The position numbers and the translations under genes were made by a program. From assembly GCF_023343835.1 (NCBI RefSeq), contig NC_064435.1:58301634-58365633 (forward strand): a DNA stretch of 64,000 nt. Direction: 5' to 3'. Shown here piece after piece: positions 10,135 to 21,124 of the stretch. Origin of the DNA: Lagopus muta (Eukaryota > Chordata > Aves > Galliformes > Phasianidae). The notes beneath the pieces were generated by a model, which made no database searches, was not told where the DNA came from, and saw nothing but the letters and a program-made list of their open reading frames with translations. Position 1 is the stretch's first letter, and the number at the start of each line of letters is the position of its first letter.

Positions 10135-13100
10135 GTATGAGCTTTGAGGTGTTGCTGCTAGAATGCAGGAGCATGTAAAGAACAGAAAGTGCAAGGTGCA
10201 AGTTGGCGAGTGCTGTGTTGTGAATAACCTTGGTGTGTTTGAAGGTGTGCACTGTGATGTCTTGGAAATGGGCTGTTAGAGGCACAAACCATATATCCAC
10301 TTGAGGTATGCAACGTGCTCCCACCTGACTTAATGCTCTTGTCTTGGGAATGCTGTATTCTGCTTGAGCAGATGTGTTTGAGTGCTCTTCAGTACACAAC
10401 AAGTATGTATTAGCTTAAGTCTGAGGTAGCTTGCTGTCTTAAAGCTGCTGCTGGCCTGCTGCAGTTCAGTTACTGTGTTTAGGGCTGTGTGTAGGGCTCT
10501 ACAGAGTGGGTTCTGTTGTGGGGGTGAGCTTACAGGTGAAGCCATCTTGGTTTGAGCATACTGTAATTGTTGTATGTCTGTAGGTTTTTTTCTAGAACCA
10601 CTTTAATAAGTCTTAATTGCCTTGAGATGATAGCAAAGCTTTTTTTTATTTCTGAGCTAGCTGTCTAGAAGTTACCTGAGATTATACTGAACTTACTTTT
10701 TTTTTTTTTTAATTAAATGTAGACCTTGACTGGAACTGGAAAATATGACATAATGTAGTCTAATAGCACTTAAGTGAGATTGATTACAACAAGAATTTAT
10801 TAGTGAAAATGATCTTTGATAAGTCTGCATTTTTTTTTGTACTTTCAAATACTTAATTGTCATGTGTTAAGTCAAGTATTAGTCAATAGTTCCCTGGCAG
10901 AGCATACTGAATGCTGGTCCTCAATAGCAGCAAGCAGTGTCTGACACAGTGTGATTCCTGTTCCCACAGTAGTTAGTGTTTGTCCTGCAGTTCAACAGCA
11001 GGGTAATTGGTGGCAGAAACTACCGTGGGAAAGGTGAGCTCCTGTCATACGAAGCATGGTGTGTGGATCGGTGACTTTCTCACGCTGGCGTGGCATTGTA
11101 TTCTGGTTATTTTTGCTTGGTTTTCTGCCATTGTTTGCTGTCCCATGGTGGCCATGTAACCAACCCAATCAGAGAGCATTAGTGTAGGAAATAGATATTT
11201 ACATACAAGAAGAAAAGTAACAAATATATTGTTCATACAAAACAGTAGCCTGTCTGGATCCAAGCAAAGAAGTTGTGGCTTCACTTTGGTTAACTGAAGC
11301 AACACCATGTGTATAAATGAATACCATTTATGTGTTCATAGACAGTAAAACCACCAATAAAACAATGTAGCATGGTAAATAAACTTGCTATTGCAGCCTT
11401 TGTTTCTGTTGTGTAATACTTTGTTTCAGAGTGTAATACTGCTGTTGTCAAACATGGCTTTGGGAGCTTTCATTGTAGCATGTGTTATACTGCTTTTCAA
11501 CTGGCCTTGGAATGTAGTCATGCATTTCTGCCCAGTGGCCTGTTTAAGCTCTGAGAAGACTGAGGGTAGAGATTGAGCTTGGCTTGATAAGATTACCTCT
11601 GTTGTAGAAGACTATATTCCCTTCTTTGCATAATCTTCAAAGTAGTTTAAAATATCATCTCTTTTTGAAGAGGTGAACAGTCCATTATGCTAATGGCAAC
11701 ATGGCAAACTGGAGTTTCAGTTTATGTAGGTAAGTGCGGCAACCCTTTGAAGCAGTGTTTCCTTTCTTTAGAAGTACTTCACAGACACTGCATGCAGTGC
11801 TGCCCCAAGACGGACTCTTAAGATGATTCAGCCTTCTGCAAAAGGTTGCCTGGTTGGAAGGTGTAATGAGGTAAGAGAATCACTTGTAGCTGTGTAATTA
11901 TTTCTACTTGTACTAAAGCTTCAACTGAAAAAACATGTAATCTACTAATTAGTGACATAATCTAAGCTTACTGTTTTAGTAACAATACTTAAAATTAATA
12001 ATTTTGGAGTATTTCAGGAAAACATTTGGGAATGTTCTTATAGAAAGCATCTATTATAATCAAATTTTATGTAAGCTTGAAATATGTGAAGAAATTGGAG
12101 GTGGTAGTCTTACTTGCAGTCCTGGACAAGCTTGCACTTGCTAACTTGTATTAAGAAAACAATAAAAACATACATTTAAATGCTGCTCTGAAACTAAACC
12201 TGCTTTTGTTTTATGCAGAAGAAATCTTCAGTCAAGAGGAAACTCTGGAATAACAGGCTTACTTCTTCAGCTTGTAAAGCTGAGGAATCTGTGGACAGAG
12301 AGCAAGAAAATGAGAATACAGATGATGTCATTCAAGCTGTAGATCTCATAAAAAGTGCGTGGTAATTCTAGGAATAATTTCTTGCTCTTTAAATGCTGTC
12401 CTTCTACTTGATATGACTTGAAGCATGGTTGTTTTGTTAGGTGTTTTTATGTAGTATTTGGGGGAGCTGATGATACTTTCCCACTGTAGTATGCTAAATG
12501 CAGTATAGTTGTCTGCTATTAAGAGTGGCTCCCAATACTGATTACCATGAACTCTCTGTGCAATGTTAAGTCTGGTAGTTCTCTACTTCAGCTTATCTAT
12601 GGGCTTTCAACTGACTAAGCTGAAATGAAGGTCTGTTTTGCTGTAGGGTGCTGATGCTGAAGCTCCTGAGTTTCTCAGGACTAATTATAAAATACTGTGG
12701 GTTTTGTGGGTGTTAGTGTTCAGTGTGGACAGTGACTTAAGACTCATGTCTTCCATATGTTGTAATATGTGGGATATCTTCTAGGAGACTCAGCCTATAT
12801 AGCCACTAATAAATGTGGGATCTTTTTCTCTGAACTTGTTTCTCAATGTAAATTTCTCAATGTAAATGTGCTACTAAGTGTGTGGGGAAAACACTACACA
12901 GTTTCTATTCTTGCAGTATCTGGAATGCTTGTGTTTGAGTTAGGTACCTTAAGGTGATCTGCTGAGTTCAGTCCTAGCATGGACTTACTGTAGCTTCTTA
13001 CTTTAGAAAGTCCTTCATCTCAATATTGGAAAGAAGTCGCTGAAGAAAGGAGGAAGGCTCTGTATGAAGTGCTTCAAGAAAATGAAAAGGTAGCTGGTGA

Positions 13101-14736
13101 AAGTTAACTAACTTTTGTACCACCAGCAGCTATTGTTCCTCTGTTTTAACATCACTGTTTTGTTGAATTCAGTTGCACAAAGAGATCGAACAAAAAGATG
13201 GTGAAATCGCCCGCCTAAAGGAGGAAAATGAGGAGCTCATGTCACTGGCTGAACACGTGCATTATTTGACCAGCATGATCGAGGTACTTAAAAGTAACAT
13301 TGTAGGATGAAATATGGGAGATCTGCAAGGCTGTTATTAGCAAAGCATGACTTCATTTGTGTGCTGATAGAAATGTAGATTATTGTTTGAGCTGCTTTCC
13401 ACAGGCTAGCTCTGACAAGAGGCATAAGAGCCCTTTTTGGGGAATGAGTTTTTTTCTAGCTTACACTTGGTTAAGGAGCTGCAGCAGTATCAGAAGTACT
13501 TGGGAGATATGTTCTCCAAAATGAAGATTCAACCTGTTGTCTCCCAAGAACAGTCTGTGCATGTTAGAGATAGCGACATGCAAAGGAAGAGTTCACTTGC
13601 ACTTTATTGGGATGAGTTAACTTTTTTGCCACTTTGGCCTAAGAAAAGCCTAATGTACAAAGCCTTTCTGCAAGGCTTATAAACTTGTAAACTGTAAAAT
13701 GGCTTGTTTAATTAAAAGTGGTACTGTAGATGCTAATATTGCTGAACTCAATAAAAATTGAAAAGTATGCTTGATCAGCAGGTCTCAACAAAGAGCTGGG
13801 AACCAGAGCTTAGTTACAGCCTTACTCTTTTAAGGGAGAGTGCATCTCTATGCCTCAAGGAAGATAAGTCACCTGCAAGAGCTAAGGCTGATTCCACTAG
13901 CTGCTGAATAGTTCTTGGAAACAACATGTTTTGTGCTTTAAATTGCAGACCTACAGTAGATTTAATTTCTGGAAGTAGCTGCTGTTCTTTCTCTCTGAGA
14001 GTTCCTTGGAGACTGGTAACCTTGCTGCTGAGTCTGTGAAAGCAGGTATAGCTTGCCTGTAGCAGCCCTAGAACTATAACAAATAAGCAGCCATGAAACC
14101 TGGATGTACATATGATCATCTAGTTGGTTAGTGTCTGGACTGAGCTCTCTTGTGACATAAGAAGCTGGGTGCCTGGCGGTCTACTTCAGTTATCTGATTG
14201 GACTGGACAAGTTAATCAAGTTTACTTCATGAATTTCACAGTAATCTTCAAGTTTCAGTTAGTGTGATTATTTAGATCAGTCTTAAGACTCCATTGATTT
14301 ACTCCACCTGATATTTCTGTTATTCAGGGAGTGCTTGTTACTGACAGACTCCCATGCAGAAATAATAAGCTTGAAGTAATGCTAAAGCATTAATTGTATG
14401 TAAAACATTTTCAAATACATCTTCTGAGGAATGAGGTATATGAACCATGTCATGCACTGTTTTAGTGATTACTAAACTCACTTCAGGCTGTCTTACTGGT
14501 TATTAAATTCATACAATCCCCTGTGGTTTTTCTAGAGGCTAACGGGGCAAGAATCTGATAATCTTGAGACACTGGAAAGTCTGGCTTTGGATGAATCCAA
14601 GCAAGAAAATGAAGAACTTAACCTTGGTGGTGATGCAGACAGCACTTCTTCAGAAGGGCCTTCACAAGCATTGTGTGACTTAAGGAAGAGTGTCTTGCTT
14701 CAAGTGAAGGAAATTAACAACTGTGACCTTAAGTAG
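10078..14736 (+). CDS. GMNN: Geminin, DNA replication inhibitor (6 coding exons)
   Basis: Join 10078-10134, 11772-11870, 12219-12354, 13007-13089, 13173-13283 and 14536-14736; all phases agree and give 228 residues plus stop (human protein about 209). Geminin binds CDT1 in the nucleus to stop re-licensing of origins and is degraded through APC/C at mitotic exit. Visible features are an APC/C destruction box RRTL at residues 32-35 inside RRTLKMIQP, a basic VKRK at 57-60 as likely nuclear signal, the family block [20 protein letters not shown] at 99-118, and a heptad-rich coiled coil at about 110-162 ([20 protein letters not shown]). The C-terminus is acidic and Ser-rich but diverged from mammals and ends in CDLK. 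It is divergent from C6orf62 and convergent with ARMH2. Confidence 0.97.
11772..11870 (+). CDS. GMNN: GMNN coding exon 2 (destruction box exon)
   Basis: Follows CTTTCTTTAG and precedes GTAAGA; 33 codons, phase 0 at both ends. It carries the APC/C D-box in [12 protein letters not shown] and then GCLVGRCNE, matching GSLVGREN of mammals. Confidence 0.95.
12219..12354 (+). CDS. GMNN: GMNN coding exon 3
   Basis: Follows TTTTATGCAG; ends in AAAA before GTGCGT (phase 1). It encodes 45 codons plus one base, basic at the start ([14 protein letters not shown]) and acidic afterwards. This is the least conserved part of the family, rich in Lys and Ser. Confidence 0.9.
13007..13089 (+). CDS. GMNN: GMNN coding exon 4 (CDT1-binding region)
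   Basis: Follows CTTACTTTAG; ends ATGAAAAG before GTAGCT. It starts in phase 1 and ends in phase 0. It encodes the highly conserved [18 protein letters not shown] block before the coiled coil. Confidence 0.95.
13173..13283 (+). CDS. GMNN: GMNN coding exon 5 (coiled coil)
   Basis: Follows TGAATTCAG; ends GATCGAG before GTACTT. 37 codons, phase 0 both ends. It encodes the dimerising coiled coil from [11 protein letters not shown] to HYLTSMIE, with leucine or isoleucine at heptad positions. Confidence 0.95.
13431..13682 (+). other. Coding-looking ORF in GMNN intron 6, followed by AATAAA
   Basis: A plus-strand frame is open from just after a TAA at 13425-13427 to TAA at 13680-13682, inside the intron after the coiled-coil exon. 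Its middle part, [20 protein letters not shown], looks like coiled-coil protein and is not obviously chance. A strong acceptor-like TTTTTTTCTAG ends at 13458, a second acceptor-like TTTCCACAG ends at 13404, and an AATAAA lies at 13750-13755. From the first acceptor the frame needs a phase-2 donor, which no upstream GMNN exon offers. I do not recognise the peptide. It may be an alternative last exon, an inserted fragment of another gene, or chance. Confidence 0.35.
14536..14736 (+). CDS. GMNN: GMNN last coding exon
   Basis: Follows GTTTTTCTAG; 66 codons ([16 protein letters not shown]...) and stop TAG at 14734-14736. The first residues continue the coiled coil as in mammalian ERLNGEPLDN; the rest is an acidic, Ser-rich tail that differs from mammals and is longer. 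Confidence 0.93.
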   Translation, partial: RLTGQESDNLETLESLALDESKQENEELNLGGDADSTSSEGPSQALCDLRKSVLLQVKEINNCDLK

Positions 14737-14988
14737 GCTTATGTATGTGGATTCTTTTAATTGCAGACTTCCCCTTGAAAGGACATACTACATCTTCTCA
14801 GGTATAGAAACTCTTGTGGGAGCATGAGGGTGGCTTTTAACTGAAATTATGTAGCAGGGAGTATCTCTATACTGCTTGTAAAACTTATTACAGGCTGCAG
14901 TTAGTTGCTTGTTTAAAATGCAAATACTGTGTATTTCAAACTGTTGTTTAAGTATCAAATGGTCTGACATAATGCATGAGAACTGAGA

Positions 14989-14994
14989 AATAAA
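14989..14994 (+). terminator. GMNN poly(A) signal
   Basis: AATAAA about 250 bases after the stop codon, followed by T-rich and GTCTTGTCTG sequence that can serve as the downstream element. This gives a 3' UTR of about 270 bases. Confidence 0.75.
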
Positions 14995-15411
14995 TTTTTG
15001 CCTTACCAAAGCAGTGTCTTGTCTGAGTTGAGGAATGGCTAATTTTAAGCTCCACAAGTTGATTGTGGCTACTGTAGATGGAAGTTCTCAGTGTGTTTAG
15101 AAGGACTACCTGGGCACTTCTGAACTCCCTTGGTTTATTTTTATTTTATTCAGAATTCTGGAGAGCAGAATGGCTTGAGGGGAAGGGAAAAGCAAAAGCT
15201 GGAAAAAAACTTGAGTGCTGTTGGTGAGATGTAAGATTATTTTTTTTTTTTTCTGAATGGATAATAAGACTTCAGATTGGTTCTGAGGTTTAGTTAAACC
15301 CTTGCTTTGTCACTCTTAAATGATTGCTGCTGTCTTTTAAAGGAGCCTTTTCCAAGGCGTATAGGTGAAAGCTTAAATAGAAAATGGTAGGGTTTTTTGA
15401 AATTTGTCAGC

Positions 15412-16060
15412 TTATAGAATAGCTCAGTTGGAAGGGACCTGTGGAGATCAAGTCCAGATCCTGAGAGCCTTAGGAGCTAACTGAAAATGTAAAGCTCATC
15501 ACTGATGGCAAAATTGTCAAAATGCTTCTTGAGCTGCTGACAGCTGTGGTGTTTACCACCTCACTAAGAAGCCTGTTGCAGTGTTCCACCAACCTCACAG
15601 TAAAGAATGCTTTATTAATGTCCAGTCTGAAACTCACCTGCATGTTTTGTGCTCTTGTTCTGTTATTGGTAATAAAGGAGCAGAGCCTGCTGCCTCTTGA
15701 GGAGAGCAAACAGACAGAGACCACTCAGACTTGTGTACTCTGCCTCTCCTAGCAAGATGTAGCTTTCAGCCCTGTTACAAGCTTTGCCTTCTTTTGTGTG
15801 CTTTCAAAGGCCTTAGTATCTTTCATATTGTGGGGGTCAGAACTGCATCAGTGCAAGTATAGCAAGAGGTCTGCCTCTGCTGGGCTATGCTTTAATACCC
15901 CCCAAATGTGGTTTGCCCTTGGCTGCCAGGACATGCTGCTGGCACATGCTGAGCCTGCTGTCACCACCTCCAGTCACTTTCTGCTGAGCTGCTCATCTCC
16001 TACTCTGTACCTGTGCCAGGCATTACTTTTCCAAACACAGAACCCAGCAATTACCTTTAA
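15412..16060 (-). repeat. CR1 LINE fragment, about 650 bases
   Basis: Starts with TATAGAATAGCTCAGTTGGA (antisense CR1 3' end). Blocks typical of antisense CR1 follow: GTTCCACCAACCTCACAG, CTGAAACTCACCTGC, GGGGTCAGAACTGCAT and, near 15918-16020, GGCTGCCAGGACATGCTGCTGG to CTGTACCTGTGCCAGGCATT. Minus strand, 5'-truncated and diverged. It sits between the convergent 3' ends of GMNN and ARMH2. Confidence 0.85.
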
Positions 16061-17303
16061 ACATCGTGCTATTGCTATTACCCACTTCTCCATGGTAACT
16101 AGATCCCTCTGAAGCCTCCCCTGGATGCTCTTGCTTGCTCTTCAGCAGCTGTTCTGAGAACTTGATAGAGATGAAGTAGCCATGCTTCAGAGCTGTTCCA
16201 AATGGAAACTTGCTGTCTGTTTTCAGAGTACTGTTCTTGGTATTTACCAAGGGATGAGGCAGTGTGTTTGCCAGTACAGTGTTTACAAATGTTTCTCTTG
16301 TAAATACTTCAAGTCTTTAAGTGTTTACAAGAACAAAAGGTACACTTCAAAAACTTTTGAGGACCTTATCTGATAGCCGTATACAGGAATTAAGTATTTC
16401 CAGCTCCAAGTGCTGAGGTACAAGGGAGAGTAGTGCAAGCTTTCTAGTCTTGGGTGGGATCTTGGCAGTTGTTTGGCAAGGGTCTTCCTTGGACAGGCTC
16501 TAAAAGAAGGTGGTGGCAATTGCAATACCTTGTGAAGAGTTTAATGCAAAATGCAATGCTGCATGACTTTCAGCTGGCTGAAATAATCAGGGATTTTAGT
16601 TAGTGGGTTTCTATCTGACCTTCCCAAAACAGGTGCTTCAGGGCATGCACAAATGCCTTCAGAGCTATCAGATTGGTATTTTTAGATTTCTTCTGTATAC
16701 TATTGTTTCCACATGGGTGCCAGTTAACACCTGTTTCACAACACATTTGAATGGGTATATTGGAATCATTACAGGATTTCTGGCTTCCATTTAGTCTTGA
16801 ATCTGGTAAGCAAAGCAAGGCATCGTGTTTTCCTGGGAATGTAATAAACAAAAGATTACACCCTTCAGTTGTGCTCAGAGGACTAAACATAATTCTTTCC
16901 ATTGCAGGTGTTTCCTTTAACTTGCAATAATGCAATGCTCTACTGAGCAAAACTAAAACAAAAAAACCTAACAGCTTGGATAATGGCTAACTGTTTTGTA
17001 GAATAATTTTCTTTTTGGGGGAGATGGGTAATATGGTCAAGTGACCTTATTGCCTGGATTCTAAGGTAGTGAAGGTTTTTCATGTCAAAGTAGTTAAGCA
17101 GTAGAAGCTGAGGAAACAGTTTTAACTTTTCATAGCAGATCTTTTATGCAGTGGAATTGAATTTATTTGTAGTTTCTTCTTAGGTAGCATTATTTTCAAC
17201 ATTTGGAGTAGTTTACGTTTCCTCAGAGCCATAGAAAGCTATGAAGTTTCATACCTAATTCCTTGGCAAGTTAGACCAAGCGAGTGGAGGCAGCTGTTGG
17301 AAC
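16061..17303. other. Convergent intergenic region, nothing recognised
   Basis: From the CR1 copy to the ARMH2 poly(A) signal I see no exon, RNA gene or clear repeat. A minus-strand frame of 116 codons at 16600-16950 has no recognisable motif and is treated as chance. Confidence 0.55.
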
Positions 17304-17309
17304 TTTATT
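17304..17309 (-). terminator. Candidate ARMH2 poly(A) signal
   Basis: TTTATT on the plus strand reads AATAAA on the minus strand, about 90 bases after the candidate stop at 17400. It fits the end of a minus-strand transcript. Confidence 0.5.
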
Positions 17310-17399
17310 CATGTTTTGGTGTTTTCTAACTGATACAACACAAGCTTGAATAAAACAATTGTCAGAATGCTCTAAACCCAGAATTCGCATGCACCATCT

Positions 17400-17641
17400 T
17401 CATCTTGCATTTGTCTCATCTTCATTAAAATCTTCATTAAAACAGCCAAGAAGAATGTTTATTAGATCTAAATTGTGTGCTGTTTTTTGATTAAGTTCAA
17501 GTAACAAAGAAAAGATGCTTTTGAGTACCTGGATCTTTCTTTGAGTTGAGAAGGACTTTGTGCTAAGTAAATCTTTCATGTCATTCATATATTCTTTATA
17601 CCCTGCAGCATTTGGCTGGCCTGTGATTAGAACACCTCTTA
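17400..17641 (-). CDS. ARMH2: ARMH2 candidate terminal exon
   Basis: The acceptor is GTATTTTTGAAAG, preceded by TACTAAC, a perfect branch-point consensus, at a proper distance. The exon enters in phase 1 (last two bases of a split Val codon) and runs 79 codons to TGA at 17400-17402. Content is helical and amphipathic (YKEYMNDMKDLLSTKSF, IQVLKSIFSLLLELNQ) with an acidic tail FNEDFNEDET containing a short FNED duplication. Confidence 0.6.
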
Positions 17642-18476
17642 CTTTCAAAAATACACAGGTCAGTTAGTAATTACAGCATGCTTGCACTGAATAACTCCAA
17701 TGCATACTGTGGCAATTATCAGAGAAACTAGTTTTGTAATTGAAAAAAAAAACAACATACTGTGAGAAGACCAGCTGTGAGAGATGAACTGTGGCTTGGA
17801 AGCTGAATCTGTATGTGTTCTTTGTTGCAGATGTATTGGACCTTGATCAAGTAATATCTCCTTGTTATATCAGAAATATTAACTATAGAAACATTATCAG
17901 GAGCCTTGTGCTGCTGCATTCATCGCTGTTTAAAAATGTCCTAAAACAGTTGTTTCATTTTTTTTGTCCTGAATTCATTTTTTTTAAACATACATGCATT
18001 GGAGTTGTCTTATCAAAGTACGAGAACTTTCTGTGTGTGGAAAAACTTGTCAAATGTGTGGAAGTTATTTGTAGGTTATATGTATCTGTTACAGACATCT
18101 AACCTTTTATTTCTGTTCAAATATGTAAGGAAACTTTCACTTACCACTGAAGCACAGCTGTGTAGCTGAAAAGCATCACTAAAGACAAAGGCATTTCATA
18201 TCCAGCTAAATTACAGAGAACACTGTCATGCAAAACAAAATTATCAGTTCTGGAACCTAAGTAGAGAAGGTGATTTTTCCAAGAAGTCATAAATGCCTTT
18301 GTGCAGCCACCTAACCAGCATGCTGCCTCTTTTTCATTGTTCAGCCTGTGGTCACAGTTTGATCTTTTGCTGATGGACCTTAAAGTTTCACAGATGTGGG
18401 ATGCATTTACTGGGTCCTGGCACTTTTCCACAAAGAAATGTGCATGCCTTGAGGACAGAATGTCAGGTATGTAAGA
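17400..18476 (-). CDS. ARMH2: Probable ARMH2 orthologue, 3' part (2 exons)
   Basis: Two minus-strand exons, 18476-18311 and 17641-17400, join in phase and give about 135 residues to a stop. The joined stretch passes from NNEKEAACWL into VRGVLITGQPNAAGYKEYMN and then into helix-rich KIQVLKSIFSLLLELNQK, as expected of an armadillo-like helical protein. The main support is position: ARMH2 lies between GMNN and RIPOR2, minus strand, in human. The sequence also resembles what I recall of human ARMH2, but that memory is imperfect. The function of ARMH2 is unknown. The 5' exons and start codon were not found, and the protein may end earlier than in mammals, so a decaying gene is possible. Confidence 0.5.
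18311..18476 (-). CDS. ARMH2: ARMH2 candidate internal exon
   Basis: The acceptor is CACTTCAG, followed by SYIPDILSSRHAHFF; the exon is open for 55 codons and ends TTAG before GTGGCT, phase 1, joining the next exon in frame. An alternative phase-1 donor lies 54 bases further on (TTAG before GTTCCAG, exon end 18257) and would add 18 residues. I prefer the first donor because the joined peptide then reads as one helix pair. The upstream boundary is less certain than the donor. Confidence 0.42.
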
Positions 18477-21124
18477 CTGAAGTGTTATGAGTCTGGACGT
18501 GTTTCAGGAAGGAACAGCTGTGCCTGGACTAGCAGAGACAAGTAATCATTGGTTTGGAGGGGGCTCATGTTAGGAAGAATGTTTTAGCTGGAAGACAAGC
18601 TCAGCAAAAATAACCATCTCAGTGCAGAAGTTCATTGTATTGAAGACAATGCACAGAGAAGTGAATTAGACCATAATAACTCCTTGGCTGGACAACTAAA
18701 ATCACTCGATGTTTGGCACTGTATTGCTTGCCTGAGTGACCACAGCACTGACATGTGCTACAGCTTACTTTGCAGCCTGCACACAAATAAGAAAAAAAGA
18801 TCAGTTTAGTTATTTTTTTTTTTCAAAGGAAGTACACTGTGTATTCATTTACTTTTCCTTAAGGGCCGTCTGAGGTTGTTTTTAGAACTGAATTTGAGAT
18901 TATGAGCAGGTTTGAAAATCTACCAAGCCCTCATGTTATTAGTGCTGTTCCTGTTGAGACTGAATTGCATTGTTAGCAGTTCTTTCTTCAGAAATCATTA
19001 TTGTGTATTGTTAACTTATGTTTCCATTCATGTAATAACAGGGTAGTTGAGAAATGATAAGGATGAGGAAATGATAAGAAAACTATTTTCTGCTGCTTTG
19101 TAGATCTGCCAACTGACCATGATGAAATGTGATTGGTCATGTTCAAGGCCAAACCCCTGGGGACAGCGATACCTCTGGGGCACCTAAATCAGCTGAAGAG
19201 GAGCACTGTGGGTTCTATCATCAGGTAGGATTGCAAATTGAGGTCCATATATAGGATACACAGTCCAGCAATCCTACAGACTTCTAGTTTTGAATGTTTC
19301 ATGTAATAATCAGTATATAACAGACTGCAGCATGGAGCAAAGCTACATTAGATTGCTTTTTGGAGGCATGCTGATTCCAGGAGGAACCTTATGGATGGCA
19401 ATGAGAAGCTCTGGGCAGGCAGATTGCTTCTGCTGCTGTAGCTGGAGGCTGTAGGTGACTGTATCTACTGGGCAGAACCCAGCAATGCTAACAGCATGGT
19501 GAAAACCATGGTAGCTCACAGAAAGTGTGAGGGGTAAAAATAAGAACAAGCCACTGACACAAACACCAGGCAAACTCGGTTCCTGAGAGCACTTAACCTG
19601 GCGTGCTACTTAGACTCCATTGCTGCTGAGTTACTTTGGTCCAGGAACTGTTTTCTTCACATACTTTTCTGGGGTGCCCTGGACCTAGTTTTAATAGGTT
19701 TTTAGAAGGCTCAAGGTGTTCACTTTCTCAAGAATATGTAACACTGAGGGCAGAAACTGCTGAGATTCCTGTTTGGTTACTTAAACTGAATGTAGTTTTT
19801 TTTTTTCCTGTATGTTGTCACAAATCATGTTAAGACAAGACTTTTTCTTTTAGAAAAAAAGTAAATAAAAGAAAGCTAGTGCTTAAACTTACCTTTAGCC
19901 TTTATACATCTATATGCCAGGTTCAAGCTTGTCAGTCTCAGGTACCACAATAAAAACCAAACTCTGTGTCTCAATGTTTGCACTCAGATATCTGTGAATT
20001 TCCTCACTGAGTCTGAGGGCGCAATTTTCTCATACCCATTTGGTGTAAGCTGTATATATGGGGCTTCTAATAATTGGAATACTATTGTGGATGAGCTTTA
20101 CAGTAACAAACTCACTTAAACTACAGTGAGACAGAAGCAACGCCATCAACTCCATTTAGTGTAATACCTGTACGTGTGAGCAACCTGTTGTTCTCTGTAG
20201 CTTTGGCTTTTTGATCTTCAGGTACTTCTGCGTACCTCAGATCAGTTCAGAATGCAACACCTACATAGCTTTTCCCCCTAAAAAATTGCATTCTGCTCTG
20301 TGATGCACAAACTGTAGCCAAGCAAGCTTTTGATAGGATCTGATGACAGATAGAAGAATATAAGAATATTCCTGGTTTCTTTTTAAACACTGTGTGCTTC
20401 TTGCTGATGCTCTGAGACAGGAGGAAGGGTGCCCACACAGAGACACTTGAAGCAAACAGAGGAGGAGTGCTAAGAGGATGCACTCTTCACCTTGCTTCAA
20501 AAATACTATTTTATTTTAGAACTTTTTTAATGTGCTTTTGTTCACCTTACAGAGATACAACTAAGAGCAGTCACTTTCACCGTTGTTTCATCCCTCTATT
20601 TTTCCAAACTTTCTGATTTGTGTGTCTATTTCTGTTACTAAAACAGCTTGCTGCGTACCTTCCCTTGGCCAACAGAAAAAAGGAACTTGCAGCAGTTGTG
20701 TATACAAAAACATGAGCTAGTATTGTATCATTTCTGCGCCACTCAAGATACTGCAGTTCTGTCTGCCCTCACACAAATAAGCTATGTGTTTGCTGTGTGT
20801 ATTGCTTGCTCAAACGTAGATATTTGTCAGACCTTAATGTTCTTCCAAGTCTTAACATTGATATGGTATGTAACAAAAAGCATTTCTTCACCACAGGAAA
20901 TCTAGCAGGTAATTTTGCACAATTTAGCTGAACTTCTTTTATATCATAGAATCTTGTAATCTTGTGATTTCCAAATAGGCAGTTCCTGCTGAGTTCTGCC
21001 TATAGTAGTGGGGGGTGATTTCCATGGTAGTTTGAAAGTTACGTGAGCCTAACTATGGAGAGGATACTGGTAGAAAGAAAGATTATACATATGGACTGAT
21101 GTGCTTAGTACTTAAAAAATAATC
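18477..21124. other. ARMH2 upstream / RIPOR2 downstream region, no exon supported
   Basis: The missing ARMH2 5' exons should lie here or have been lost. Two overlapping minus-strand frames at 20247-20500 after a possible acceptor are candidates, but nothing distinguishes them from chance. No promoter-like GC island or clear repeat is seen. Confidence 0.45.

Noticed and set aside
15470-16112. Frames of 76-104 codons on both strands
   Set aside because: Located in the minus-strand CR1 copy; no functional reading frame of the element remains.
16600-16950. Minus-strand frame of 116 codons
   Set aside because: No recognisable motif or splice partner, AT-rich composition, and an overlapping plus frame; most likely chance.
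20247-20500. Two minus-strand frames of 78-79 codons as ARMH2 upstream exons
   Set aside because: Both frames are equally plausible and neither shows armadillo-like periodicity or a convincing donor.
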